Positions 43,512-53,366 of a stretch of 64,000 bases of DNA are shown piece by piece. The notes beneath the pieces were generated by a model. The model was not told the origin of the DNA. It did no database searches and saw nothing but the letters and a program-made list of their open reading frames with translations. Positions within the stretch are counted from its first letter, which is position 1. Each line of letters starts with the position of its first letter. Where the stretch lies: NCBI GenBank assembly GCA_039198225.1, contig JBCCTQ010000019.1, positions 1 through 64,000 on the forward strand, written 5' to 3'. The position numbers and the translations under genes are program-made. The DNA comes from JASJAR01 sp039198225 (lineage in GTDB: Bacteria > Pseudomonadota > Alphaproteobacteria > Rhodobacterales > Rhodobacteraceae).

Positions 43512-44708
43512 TCAGTTCCCCTGTCCCAGGCTGACAAATTCATAACTCAGCTCCGGCAAGCCACGGGGCGGCGGAGGAAACGGTGCGGCGCGGTAGACAT
43601 GTCGCACTGCCGCTTGGTCGAGGCGAGCGCTGCCGGACGGACGGATTATTCGCGCAGAGGCGACGGACCCGTTTGGCGCAATGCGGAAGCCAATTACCGT
43701 TTGCCCCCGCTGGAGGCCGTTCGGCTTGCGGACCCGGTCAAGCCGCGCGCGGACCTGGCCTTCGTAGTTACTGACGGATGCTGAATTTCCGGGTTGGGCC
43801 CGGTTGGACGGATTATTTGAGCGTTGCGAGCTGTCAGCGTTTTCCGATCCATCGCTGATGCCGCGCCGTGTATTTTCGGCACCGCCGACCGATGGGGATA
43901 GCGCTGGCGGATCGGAGCGCGGTTCGGGCCGAGGCCGCGGGCGTTGGGTTGAGGCTACGGGGCGTCTCACCTCAATCGGAACAGATTCCAGGATTTCGGG
44001 CAGGGTCCGCTCCGCTTCTCGGTTTTCGGCAGAATTGGGCGAGAGCGTTTCGCTTAGCTCCGGCGGTGGCTCAGCAGGAGCAAGTGCAACGCGATCGGCT
44101 ACGTCCGGCTGAACAGCCTCTTCGGGTTGCGTGGGTTCTGGATCGGTTTCCTCCGGCCGGGGCTCTGGCGGAGCGGCGCGCACAGTCTCGCGCGGCGCTT
44201 CTGGATTGGCGGCGTTAGGGAGGATCGCCTGTTCGAGAGCGCGATTGAGTTCGATCGGTTGGCTTGCATCAGGTAATTCTGGCGGTGGCGCCGTCTCACG
44301 CATTTGGCCCTCAGGCTCGGCCGAGGTCTCGGTCGGGATATTCTCCTCTGCCACGCCCAAATCCTGACCAGGACGAGTGGGTTCTGTTACTGCCACTGCC
44401 GTGTCCACCGGAAGGTCCGCTGCCTGGCTCGTATCGGCCGGGGCTACTGCGTCGCTTCGCTCCGGTTCCAACGTCTCCGCCCGTTCAATCGGCGTTTCGT
44501 TGGGTTCTTGAAGCGAAGCGGGAATTTCCGGAACCATTATGCCCTGAACCATGTCGGCAAAGCTATTGCCGAGCCGCGCTTCTGTAGTTGGGGCGCCGCC
44601 TTGGATCTGCGCCTTGCGTTCCGTCCAAATTCCAGCGGCGAGCGCAACGTGCACCGCCAAAGAGAGCACCAAAGCGACAATTACGCCGCTCCAGGTCAGG
44701 CGCGTCAC
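43512..44708 (-). CDS. tonB: TonB energy transducer
   Basis: 398 residues. One N-terminal membrane helix (GVIVALVLSLAVHVALAAGI), a very long Pro/Glu-rich periplasmic spacer, and the TonB C-terminal domain (YEGQVRARLDRVRKPNG, GQTVIGFRIAPNGSVASARI). The GTG start overlaps the exbD2 stop (GTGA). Last gene of the operon; couples proton motive force to the outer-membrane receptor encoded first. The spacer is longer than in the enteric TonB. Confidence 0.9.
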   Translation of the reverse strand: MTRLTWSGVIVALVLSLAVHVALAAGIWTERKAQIQGGAPTTEARLGNSFADMVQGIMVPEIPASLQEPNETPIERAETLEPERSDAVAPADTSQAADLPVDTAVAVTEPTRPGQDLGVAEENIPTETSAEPEGQMRETAPPPELPDASQPIELNRALEQAILPNAANPEAPRETVRAAPPEPRPEETDPEPTQPEEAVQPDVADRVALAPAEPPPELSETLSPNSAENREAERTLPEILESVPIEVRRPVASTQRPRPRPEPRSDPPALSPSVGGAENTRRGISDGSENADSSQRSNNPSNRAQPGNSASVSNYEGQVRARLDRVRKPNGLQRGQTVIGFRIAPNGSVASARIIRPSGSARLDQAAVRHVYRAAPFPPPPRGLPELSYEFVSLGQGN

Positions 44709-45085
44709 CGGAGGCCTTTCTCGGTCACGACGACAATTTTGTCTGCACCACCAAGCCGCAGCATGTCGGCAACCTCCAACAAACGCACCGCCGGCAATTC
44801 GCGGTCCGGCAGAAGTCTAACGGACTCGGCCATGGAAACAGGGGAGCTGAAACTCGCCGGATCTACCTCTGCGCCCTGGAACGTGACGCGACCGTCAGGG
44901 AAGATCACCAATGCGTCGGCGGGCTGCGCGCCGTCGAGCTGGACTGTGTCGACGAGTTCGATGGAAGAATCGACCGGCGGCGCAATCGTGCCCGCGATCA
45001 GAAAAAAGACCAACATCAGAAAAACTACATTGATCAACGCAATCGTGGGCTCTCGGCGCTGGCCGTATCCCCGCGTTCCCTTCAT
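44705..45085 (-). CDS. exbD: ExbD/TolR-family protein, second copy (Asn for the channel Asp)
   Basis: 126 residues. Membrane helix PTIALINVVFLMLVFFLIAG: the usual protonatable aspartate of ExbD (LID) is an asparagine (LIN) here. The periplasmic domain (FPDGRVTFQGAEVDPASF) is ExbD-like. It overlaps the first ExbD gene by four bases. Probably forms a mixed ExbD dimer with the other copy, which keeps the aspartate. Confidence 0.87.
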   Translation of the reverse strand: MKGTRGYGQRREPTIALINVVFLMLVFFLIAGTIAPPVDSSIELVDTVQLDGAQPADALVIFPDGRVTFQGAEVDPASFSSPVSMAESVRLLPDRELPAVRLLEVADMLRLGGADKIVVVTEKGLR

Positions 45086-45453
45086 CGGATCACCGTAACT
45101 GCCACCGCTGGCAAAGCCTGGAGCGTTGTCAAAACATCGATAAAGTGCTGAGAAGAGACCCCCTCACCGACCGAAAGAAACACTAGGCCGCCCTCTCCTC
45201 CTAGCGCGTCACCAAGTGTTCCCGGCGGAGTACGTCCGTTTAGCGTTACACCCTCAGCCGTAAGGCGAAGAAAGATTCGCGGCTCCTGCGAGGGCGCATC
45301 GGCCGCGCCGGAACCGGCTTGAACCAAAGGCACTTCAGCAAACCGGGTGAATGTCGATGTCAGCATAAAAAAGAGGAGGAGCAGGAAAATTATGTCGATG
45401 AGCGGTGTCATCGACAGGGCGCGGCTCCGAAAAGCCCTAGGACGCCGCCGCAT
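45082..45453 (-). CDS. exbD: ExbD/TolR-family protein, first copy
   Basis: 123 residues from ATG 45453; a GTG at 45471 is an alternative. Membrane segment MTPLIDIIFLLLLFFMLTST has the essential proton-path aspartate. The short periplasmic domain follows (RIFLRLTAEGVTLNG). It overlaps the exbB 3' end and the exbD2 start, so all three are tightly coupled. Confidence 0.88.
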   Translation of the reverse strand: MRRRPRAFRSRALSMTPLIDIIFLLLLFFMLTSTFTRFAEVPLVQAGSGAADAPSQEPRIFLRLTAEGVTLNGRTPPGTLGDALGGEGGLVFLSVGEGVSSQHFIDVLTTLQALPAVAVTVIR

Positions 45454-46096
45454 GGCCAGCCGCCCCGACACTGCTCTCCGGCATTAGAAGCATCGTCAAC
45501 GCTTTGTCGGCAAAAATGCGGTCGCGGGACAGGCGACCGTCGAGCCAGGTGAGCGCCAAGGCCGTGGGCATCGCCACACCGAGCCCCACGGCGGTCGTCA
45601 AAAGAGCAACCCAGATGCCCCCGGCAAGGCGGCTCGGATCGACAGAGGAGCCCGCCGCCTCTAGGCTTTGGAAAGCGTCGATCATACCGAGGACGGTCCC
45701 GAAGAGACCGAGCAGCGGCGCAGTCTGAGCTATCGAGTCGAGAAGACGAAAGCCAGATTCAAGCCCCGACATCTGCGCCTCGGCCCGCGCCGACAAGCGC
45801 TCTAAAAGGCCCTGGCCGGCTTTGCCCTTGCGGGCACCTTCCATGGCTTCCAGCATGAGGCTGCGAATATGCGACCTGCTGGCTTCGGTTGAACGTATTG
45901 CGGCCTTGTCGTTGCCGTCATCCCAAAGCCTCAGGGCGTCTTCGAGCTTCTTTCGCCGACCGACGCCGGTGCGCGCAAATTGCCAGAACTTGAGGAGAAT
46001 CGTAGCCAAAGAAATGACCGAGACCACAAGAAGGATCGCAACCACGGGCCCGCCCAGGTCGAGCATCGCCCGGATCGGATCGATAATTCTCTCCAT
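45437..46096 (-). CDS. exbB: ExbB/TolQ-family proton channel
   Basis: 219 residues with three membrane segments (GGPVVAILLVVSVISLATIL; TAPLLGLFGTVLGMIDAFQ; IWVALLTTAVGLGVAMPTAL). The second and third carry the MotA/TolQ/ExbB signature GLFGTVLGMIDAF. Uses the proton gradient to power TonB. Five bases after a small exported-protein gene and overlapping exbD. Confidence 0.92.
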   Translation of the reverse strand: MERIIDPIRAMLDLGGPVVAILLVVSVISLATILLKFWQFARTGVGRRKKLEDALRLWDDGNDKAAIRSTEASRSHIRSLMLEAMEGARKGKAGQGLLERLSARAEAQMSGLESGFRLLDSIAQTAPLLGLFGTVLGMIDAFQSLEAAGSSVDPSRLAGGIWVALLTTAVGLGVAMPTALALTWLDGRLSRDRIFADKALTMLLMPESSVGAAGHAAAS

Positions 46097-46101
46097 TTCG
46101 G

Positions 46102-46554
46102 TCAGCCGAGCATGTCGATGCCGGTCCGGCTCGACAACGTGAGGGCGTCGAGGCAGGAGCTCGTATCAAGACCCGCACCATCGCAGGCATCGACCCCGTT
46201 CACTAAAACCGAGCCTATGTCCCCGCATGGGACGTCGGACACATCGAACTGGCGCACCCGAGGGCGTCCGGCAGGGATCTCTTGAAAGTCGAATAAAGTA
46301 AGTCGATCAAGCCCACCGCTCGCCTTAAAGACAACGATCTCGAGAACGAGCGACGCGACATCTATACCGAGTTCATTGCTGACTAGGAATGTGAGCCTGC
46401 AGGCATTTTCACTCTCCGACGCCGAATTCAGTTCTAGCCCGAGGGACGGACCCGCTTCCACATCTTGACCAAAGCCAGGGCCACTCCCCGCCAGGAGGAG
46501 CGCCACGCCGGCACCCCCCAATCGAAAGCGGCTTCGCACTCGTCGTTCGGACAT
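46102..46554 (-). CDS. Small exported protein of the haem/TonB operon
   Basis: 150 residues. N-terminus MSERRVRSRFRLGGAGVALLLAGSG is a possible Tat-like or Sec signal, then a beta-rich domain with four cysteines (NACRLTF, VPCGD, DACDGAG, SSCLDAL). Similar proteins often sit in Rhodobacterales TonB operons, sometimes called 'Tat pathway signal sequence domain protein'. Role unknown; position between receptor and exbB suggests help with TonB-dependent uptake. Confidence 0.7.
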   Translation of the reverse strand: MSERRVRSRFRLGGAGVALLLAGSGPGFGQDVEAGPSLGLELNSASESENACRLTFLVSNELGIDVASLVLEIVVFKASGGLDRLTLFDFQEIPAGRPRVRQFDVSDVPCGDIGSVLVNGVDACDGAGLDTSSCLDALTLSSRTGIDMLG

Positions 46555-46563
46555 TCAAGCTCC

Positions 46564-48687
46564 CTAGAAGGTTCTGCGAAGGGAAATATTTATGCTTCGC
46601 CCAGACCTTCTTACGGCCTCGGATTGAAGATGCGTACGATAGTCGGTGTCGAGGAGATTTGTGACCCCGACACGAAACTCGGTGCCTCTGAGAACGCCCT
46701 GGTCCGGCGTCCAAGTGGCGAAAACGTCATGGATGAGATTGCTATCTGCGGTGATGTTTGTGGGGGGCGCGCCACCAAAGCCCGCCTGGGCACGGGTCTT
46801 TTCGAAGTAGTAAGTGCCTTCCCAACCCAGTTCGAGGTTTCGGGTGGGCAGCCGCGTGCCGAGCAGAAGTGTGATCGTATCCGCAGGGATTCGGTCCTCT
46901 AGGGCGGGATTAATCGACCCGGGATCGCTTATGTCATCCCCCGTCTGAATGGTCACAGCGAGGGAGCCGAAAAGGCGATCAGCCTCGTATGAGCCTTCAA
47001 GTTCCAATCCCGTGATCGAAGCGTCGTCGAGGTTCGTTCGGGTGGGGTTGCCCGCCCCAGCCGCAGAGTTTGAGACGATTAGGTCATCCAAGAGATTGTG
47101 AAATGCGACCCCCTTGAACGCGATCTGGTCACCTGACGAGAATACGTCGTCAGACGTTTAGGACGCACCAAGTTCGAAATTTAAGCTCTTTTCGTTTCTT
47201 AGTGTTCCTACTGCCGGCTGGTCAGCTGCGCCAGGAAAGGCAGCGCGCGAATCGTAGAGTTCGTCGACCACAGGCAGTCGCTCTGTGTAGGAAACCGACC
47301 CAAATACAGCCACTTCTTCCGTAGTTTGGTAGTGGAGCGCGAACGTCCCGGCGAGGCCAGTGCCGCTTACATCCTCGTCCGTCGGCACAAGTGGTCCGGG
47401 ACTTGTGTTCTGGAAGTCAACCCGCGCACCGGTCAGCACTGTCACGCGCTCGTTCAGGACCAATTCATTCTGAGCAAAGACGCCAATTGTAGACGTCGTC
47501 CCTTCCGGCTGGAACTGCGCATTTGCCGCTGTATCACGGAGGGTGATCCGATCTTGGTTAGAATAATCTATACCGACGGTCAAAAAGTTCTCGAAACCGT
47601 CTCCAAACCATTCTGACTGATTTTGCAAACGCGTACTGATCGTTTCATACTTGTAATCGGAGTCAAAAGACGAAGCACTCGCTGGGCTGGTGAAGTTGGA
47701 AACGAATTGCGCCGAATTGGAATAGGCAATCTGTGCCTCAAGATTTATAAGACCGTTGGAGAGCGGGCTATAGCCATACTTTACAAAAGCCGTATCGTCT
47801 TCAACTTCACGGTCGACAAATCCGAAGTCGAAACCTCCCGTAACCGTCACCAATTCGACCACGTCAAGGGGCTGGCTATCAGCTTCGCCTCGATAGCGAA
47901 TGTAACCGGCCTCAACGGTGTGTTCGAGACTATCCCCAAAACTGAACGTCCCTTTCGCAAGGAAATTCAACTCGTTCTGCTCGGTCCCTATGATGTCGTT
48001 GCCACTCCCGTCCTGCTGCAACGAAGACGTGTCGTAAATCGCGCCGAGGAGGATGTCGGATCGCTCGTTCGGTGCAAAGGCAAGGAAGGATGTGCTTTCA
48101 AAAACAGACCCGTTGCTCTTGAATTCGACCTTTTGGTCGAAGGCAAAGGGATCACCGGCTTCCAGAAAGTCGGCGGCATCACGTGTCTCAAGGGCAATCA
48201 CGCCGCCAATGGCGCCGGCGCCATATAGGGTTGATGAACTCGGGCCACGAAGGATTTCTACGTTTTTGAAGAACTCAGGGTCCGTGAAGAGCGAGCCTTG
48301 CCGGTAGCTTTCGTAGTACTTTTTTACTCCGTCGATCAACGTTACGATTCTGGGCTCGTCGGCGGAGGTGCCGCCTCCGATACCGCGGATGTTGAAGCTT
48401 TCGCCAAACCGAGACTCCGACCCAACTGTCGATATGCCGGGGCTGTTTTCGAGGACATCACCGATCGTGCCCGACTGGACGCGTGCGATATCTTCCTCTT
48501 CGAGAACAGTGATCGATTGGGGCGCATCGATAGCCACCTTTGGCGCTCCAGCGCCAACCACAATGCGTCCAAGGTTGGTAGAGAACCCCTCGGTTTGCGT
48601 TTCCTGAGCGTGCAAGGGCACATTGAGCCCGACAGTGATCGCCGTAGACAATATTAGGCAAGATTTGCCAGAGACATGTTGCGACAT
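46564..48687 (-). pseudogene. TonB-dependent haem/haemoglobin receptor, interrupted by one in-frame stop
   Basis: 708 codons from ATG 48687 (GGAGAGGGG site) to 46564. Signal peptide (ILSTAITVGLNVPLHAQ), plug domain (IVVGAGAPKV, PGISTVGSESRFGESFNIRG, VEILRGPSSSTLYGAGAIGG) and a beta-barrel ending in aromatic Phe (ISLRRTF). The frame is broken only by TAA at 47158-47160; translation continues in the same frame on both sides (NFELGAS, stop, TSDDVFSSGDQIAFKG). A shorter reading from TTG 47091 is an artefact of that stop. Translation yields about 509 residues lacking the last 198 barrel residues, so the receptor is probably inactive unless the stop is a sequence error. First gene of the TonB operon. 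Confidence 0.88.
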
Positions 48688-49315
48688 GCTTCCCCTCTCC
48701 AGTCCCATGGGCCAGAGCTGGCGAATTCGTCGCTGGCTGTGGATTAGCGAAGGGTACCCCCCCCTCCAGCCGAAACCCCTAGAGGCAGAATGTCGGTATT
48801 GCAAGACTTTAACACGAGCTTCGAAAAGGATGGTACTCTGCGGCCACGGCCCCCTCTCCAGGCCCAGCGAGGAAAACCCCCGCTATCCTCTGCGCGACCG
48901 GCGACCAAAAATGCTGAGCAAGCCATCTAGTCGCTTGATCTCCAATGAAGCTCAATAATTCTGGCCAATGGAAGCATTCGGTCGTTCCTCCGCGACTAGT
49001 ATTTTGCGCGAATTCCAAGCCTTAGGTCACTGCGTTCGGTCCCTCATCAGGGTCCATTTCCGCGAAGCAGGATGGCCTAAGAATGGATCCCAATAGTTGA
49101 AATTTCAGAATCAGAAGTGCAACTTACCTAAAAGCCACCTTCCTTGCCGGAAAGGCGTGCACGGACATTCGAGACGAACTCCCTGACCGGAATATCGAAA
49201 CCGATGCCCTTTTTAGCGTGTTGTCTTTCGTATCTGCGAAGCTAGCGTGCAGGCAACAAAAGGTAATCAAAGCCGAAGACCGAGCTTCAAATCCAAGCAG
49301 TTATTGGCGGACAGA
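48688..49315. other. Spacer between the chemoreceptor gene and the haem receptor
   Basis: 628 bases; no coding frame is supported. It holds the haem operon promoter, but I could not find a convincing Fur, RirA or Irr box by eye. Confidence 0.5.
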
Positions 49316-51766
49316 CTAGGCCGAACGTCGCGAGGTGTCGCTGTGTCCATGATCCAAGACCTTATCTGATAACAGGCAGAAAGCGGCCACAGACCCAGCC
49401 AGTCTACTGGAAACAGTCCGCAGTGTCTGGACAGCGGTCTCAGTGTCGCTAAGTGCGCCACTCGTCTCCTTTGTATCTCGATCCAACTCTGTGGTTGCTT
49501 TGGAGATCTCGGCGATTCCAGTCGACGTTTCAGCTGTTGCCTTTACGATATCGGACAGCTTACTCGCGGCATCTGTGATCCCAGTCACTATCCCATCCAG
49601 AGCCTCGCCCGACGCCGTTGCGAGTTCAACACCGTGATTAACATGGTCTGCAGATGTCGAAATTAGATCAGAGATTTCCCTCGCCGCATTGGCGGACCGT
49701 TGCGCAAGCGCCCGCACTTCTGAGGCAACTACAGCAAAACCGCGCCCAGCCTCGCCGGCACGCGACGCTTCCACTGCGGCGTTGAGCGCGAGTAAGTTGG
49801 TCTGGAACGCAATTTCATCAATTACTCTTAGCACCCGCGCAATTTCATCGGACGACGACTTGATCTTTCCGATTGCGTCGACCGTTCGAGTGACAATTCC
49901 ACTCCCGGAAGCGGCCATTTCCTCAACATTCTTGACTGCCTCTCCAGCAATTTTCGCAGCACCAGCGGCGGTCTCCACCGAAGTCGTCATCTGTGTGAGT
50001 TCGATTGCCGTTTGAGCGATTCGAGATGCACTCCGTTTAGAACGCTCGGCGAGATCAGTTGAGGCAAAGGTAATGTCATGGGACGTGGCGTCCAAGCTGC
50101 CAGCAGACGAAGAAATGTCTTCGAGCGTCCGTGAGAGGCTGCCCGCCGTTTCATTTGTGGCCGCGGCAATTTCTCCAAAGACACCTTGAAAATCAGTCGG
50201 CATCTGATGGCTCAAGTCGCCTTCTGCAAGTTTTGAAAGCGCCTCTTGCACAGAACCCAACCCCGTGTCGGCAGCTTCTCCAATGCGGTTAAGGCCATCG
50301 CAGATCTCAGCAAAGACACCTTGCTTGTCGTCCACACGGAGCCTGCCGGAAAAGTCACCGGCCGCGCAAGCTTCGACGACTTTTGCGATCTCAAACGCGG
50401 CACGCTGTTCAGCTTCATTTCTTTCCTGAGCGGCGCGCTTTTCCTTTTCTGCGATGGCTGCGCGTTCAGCGATCTCCCTTCGCTCTTTATCTGCTTGAAT
50501 CGCTTCTTCTTCCTGCCTGCGAACCGCCACTTCCTTGGCAGCGACCTCGACTTTCCGAGCATCAAGGAGCGCTTCACGGAATGTCGCGACAGTCTGATAA
50601 AGTTCCTTTATCTCAGACAATTCTCGTCGATTTTCTCGCACCCTGACGTCTAAGTCGCCCTGAGCGAGCGCTTTCAGAATTCTCGTCGCCGCTCCCAAAA
50701 GACCCAATACTCGTTTCCGGATACTGAAATAGATTGCGAGAAGTACGATTACCGAGATCACGGCGAACGCGCAGCTCCCAATTGCGGCCGTCCAGGCCGC
50801 TTTTTCGCGGCCGCTCCAATATGCGGTCAAAGCATACCCGCTGTCCTGGGAGAGGCTCTCCATGGCGGACAATGCACCATTGGACAGTGCAAAGAAGTCA
50901 TCAAATGAAATGGAGTAATCTACCTGCTCACTGTCAGCTTGGCTCAGCGACATCGCCTCAATCTGCGATGTGACGTTCAGGTATTCGCCAAAATAACGTC
51001 CTTCGGCCGATGCTATGCCTTCCACTATCGGATCAGGCAGGTTTGTCATAAGATAGGCGCTGTTTTTGAGCCTATCCCACGCCTCCGACGCACGCGAGCT
51101 ATCCAACCGAAGCTCCAAATGCTGGGAGCTTCCAATTGGGCCGGAATTTAGGGTTGCAATGGCAAAATGTGTTCTGGCGCGACCGCCAAACTCTCGCACC
51201 TCCCAAGCACCGAGTTGCACTGCGGCCAGCGCGCCAGCCACCTGCGTTGAGATCCTGACCCTGTTCTGCAAAAGAGTTGTGGCATTCTTCAGGTTGACGA
51301 CTTCTTCTTTAATCTCGAAAGGCAACTCGTAGGCTCGGGATTGGTCGCGTTCAGAAAGCGGTTGGGACAAAAGCTGGTCAATCTCAGTGCGGAGGCGGGC
51401 TACCTTTTTGAGACTTATATCCGTTTGACTGATGAATGCGTCACGTGTTGTTAAAAAATCAGCCGCAGAAATCAACTGCATTGCCGATGTCAAACCCTCA
51501 TCGGCAAGTCTTCTTTGCTCATCAATGATATCTCGGAAGGCCTGAGGTATCGGTTCGGAATATGCAAGAGACACCTGCGTAACGCTACGCTCCAGTGACA
51601 TTGAGACAGTGGCACTCATGGCCGTCGTCTCCACGTTTCCCAGAAGAGCAGCGCGACGAATGTCTTGGAGTTCCTGAACGGCTTCACTGGCCATTTTGAA
51701 ACCGAGACCGACCAGCATTGCGCCAATAATGCTAAAGCCGATCAGGATGAAAAACGACAGCCGCAA
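49316..51766 (-). CDS. Methyl-accepting chemotaxis protein
   Basis: 816 residues from TTG 51766 with GGAGGAG five bases upstream. Membrane helix (FFILIGFSIIGAMLVGLGF), long periplasmic sensor, second helix (AAIGSCAFAVISVIVLLAIYF), HAMP (LLGAATRILKALAQGDLDVR) and, after a Glu/Arg-rich coiled coil, a second HAMP-like unit. The signalling tip has the conserved hairpin EIAFQTNLLALNAAVEASRA. The sensor ligand is unknown. Confidence 0.95.
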   Translation of the reverse strand: MRLSFFILIGFSIIGAMLVGLGFKMASEAVQELQDIRRAALLGNVETTAMSATVSMSLERSVTQVSLAYSEPIPQAFRDIIDEQRRLADEGLTSAMQLISAADFLTTRDAFISQTDISLKKVARLRTEIDQLLSQPLSERDQSRAYELPFEIKEEVVNLKNATTLLQNRVRISTQVAGALAAVQLGAWEVREFGGRARTHFAIATLNSGPIGSSQHLELRLDSSRASEAWDRLKNSAYLMTNLPDPIVEGIASAEGRYFGEYLNVTSQIEAMSLSQADSEQVDYSISFDDFFALSNGALSAMESLSQDSGYALTAYWSGREKAAWTAAIGSCAFAVISVIVLLAIYFSIRKRVLGLLGAATRILKALAQGDLDVRVRENRRELSEIKELYQTVATFREALLDARKVEVAAKEVAVRRQEEEAIQADKERREIAERAAIAEKEKRAAQERNEAEQRAAFEIAKVVEACAAGDFSGRLRVDDKQGVFAEICDGLNRIGEAADTGLGSVQEALSKLAEGDLSHQMPTDFQGVFGEIAAATNETAGSLSRTLEDISSSAGSLDATSHDITFASTDLAERSKRSASRIAQTAIELTQMTTSVETAAGAAKIAGEAVKNVEEMAASGSGIVTRTVDAIGKIKSSSDEIARVLRVIDEIAFQTNLLALNAAVEASRAGEAGRGFAVVASEVRALAQRSANAAREISDLISTSADHVNHGVELATASGEALDGIVTGITDAASKLSDIVKATAETSTGIAEISKATTELDRDTKETSGALSDTETAVQTLRTVSSRLAGSVAAFCLLSDKVLDHGHSDTSRRSA

Positions 51767-52331
51767 AGTTCACTCCTCCACAAGCAACCGACTAATGATC
51801 GAGAAAGATGAATTTCCGCTAAACGGTTGTTTGGGACACAGAACGATCTGGCGCCAACCCATTTGGAACCAACTTGGTTCGGAACGACCAATTTCATGGG
51901 CTTTTCACCCAATGGCTGGAACCTAAGGTTTCGCTACGCGCGGCCTTTTCTTACGGGGCCATCGGCACCACGTTCATTCTCCAAATGGTTTCGGACGGGC
52001 TACTTATTCAACCAGTGGTCGTTAACGATTTCGCCGTCGGGTCGCCCGGGACCCGGCCGGATGACACACGAAATTGCGCCACGATGGCATGCTGGCGGCC
52101 CATCGCTTCGTCTATCCTGAGTTTGGATGGACTAAATGCGGCTTTCGAGACGGCGCTCTTGACTCCGAGTATTAGACTTCCTCAATGTTGACCCTCAAAC
52201 CCTGTCCGCTACCCGGTGAATATTGCTGCCAGATTCACCCGGCAGGCTGCGAAACGCAGTTTAGCCGGAGCGTCAACGCCCTCATTACACGGCGGATGAA
52301 TGGCTTTTCCAACGTGCTGGAGATTGTCCGT
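51767..52331. other. Spacer next to the TetR remnant
   Basis: 565 bases without a supported gene. Open plus-strand frames lie antisense to or beside the TetR fragment and have no domain. Probably degraded sequence. Confidence 0.45.
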
Positions 52332-52553
52332 CTAGATAGGGACTTCAGAGATGATTTCTGGCTCGAATCCTGTGCCGTTCGTGGTGCCAATGGCTTCGGT
52401 CAGATCGGCCAAGGGGGCGCGTTTGCAGCCGACTCCGGAGGGGACACGCATCTTCGCATCAATAGCTTTGTCCGGATCGAAAGCCCGGGGCCGTCCGCGA
52501 GAGCGTTCCGATTCCAGTTTTACTTCCGTACCTTTCGGTGCAGAGAAGTTTCG
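52332..52553 (-). pseudogene. TetR-family regulator, N-terminal remnant
   Basis: About 73 codons open between two stops. Encodes RSRGRPRAFDPDKAIDAKMR and PLADLTEAIGTTNG, which match the start and second helix of TetR DNA-binding domains (RGRPRAFDPDKAL, SLADLTEAMGIN). The recognition-helix part is scrambled, no start codon is in frame, and the ligand-binding domain is missing. It precedes the DoxX gene on the same strand; such regulator-DoxX-hydrolase groupings are common, so it may once have controlled this cluster. Confidence 0.72.
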
Positions 52554-52707
52554 CTAGCTGCCGATTTTTTGCGGCGTGTAAATTGATCTTTGCCAGTATG
52601 TTCTTCCAACATCGATTGTACTACCGCTCTTTACTTTTGTTTTGTCAAAGCAGGCCCCAAGCGGACGGCGGTGAGCATGGAAAAATCGGGCATTCTTACG
52701 CTCCAGG

Positions 52708-53118
52708 CTAAGGAGATTGGTGTGAAACGCCGATCTGCGTGATGAGAAGGGCTGCGCCCATCAGGGAGAAGCCTTTGAGGAAATGGGCCTGTTGCAACGC
52801 CCAGAGAACCGGGTCGGTTTCCGCCATCAATTCATAGCCGTGGACCACCAGAGTGACCGGCACCAAAAAGGCGACCAATAACCAGCCTCCGAGACGCGGG
52901 CACCAATTCAAGAGGATCATCGTCGCTCCAGCCAATTCGACGACACCCGAGGCGAGCGTCAAAAACACTGGAAAGGGCACGGCCTCGGGCATCAAAGAAA
53001 CGTAGTAAGGAATGTTCGTGAAATGTGTCACACCTGACAGATAGAAAAGTGACGTGAATAGGATTCGAGCCGCTATGGTGAGGCTGGCATGGTTCCGAAG
53101 TCGTGTTTCGGCAAGCAT
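52708..53118 (-). CDS. DoxX-family membrane protein
   Basis: 136 residues, four membrane helices. Seen: ILFTSLFYLSGVTHFTNIPY, GVVELAGATMILLNWCPRLGG and the last block HFLKGFSLMGAALLITQIG, all typical for DoxX. These small quinone- or thiol-linked membrane proteins often accompany oxidoreductase and stress genes. Intact reading frame, unlike its neighbours. Confidence 0.88.
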   Translation of the reverse strand: MLAETRLRNHASLTIAARILFTSLFYLSGVTHFTNIPYYVSLMPEAVPFPVFLTLASGVVELAGATMILLNWCPRLGGWLLVAFLVPVTLVVHGYELMAETDPVLWALQQAHFLKGFSLMGAALLITQIGVSHQSP

Positions 53119-53332
53119 TGGGCTCTCCGTTGGTGTGTCTTGAGGCTAGTCGCGCGCGCGATGTGAATACCATTGAAAAAAGACCGGAATTGTCGTCTCG
53201 GGCATGTTGTTACGAGCCGTGAAATGAACCGGGCTGCCGCGGTGGCGGAACGTCATGGGCAATAGGGTTTGGACAAACTAGGGCGCCAGGGCCGCGTGAC
53301 CCCAAAAGATCATAGACGTGTTCCTTTTCGGT

Positions 53333-53360
53333 GGGCCCAATACGCTCGCGCATTGGGCCC
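53333..53360. terminator. Terminator-like hairpin after the hydrolase gene
   Basis: Perfect 9-base stem GGGCCCAAT / ATTGGGCCC with a 10-base loop, starting seven bases after the original hydrolase stop codon at 53367. Confidence 0.65.
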
Positions 53361-53366
53361 TGTGCG

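Noticed and set aside
47158..47160. Possible stop-codon recoding in the haem receptor or hydrolase
   Set aside because: One lesion is TAA and the other TAG. No SECIS-like element was seen, and the MttB gene here has no amber codon, so there is no sign of pyrrolysine use. Ordinary nonsense mutations or errors are simpler.
48688..48900. Iron-regulator box upstream of the haem receptor
   Set aside because: Looked for Fur-like, RirA-like and Irr-like palindromes; only weak half matches were found.
52185..52586. Plus-strand open frame of 133 codons
   Set aside because: Antisense to the TetR remnant, which gives a real family match; the plus-strand translation has none.
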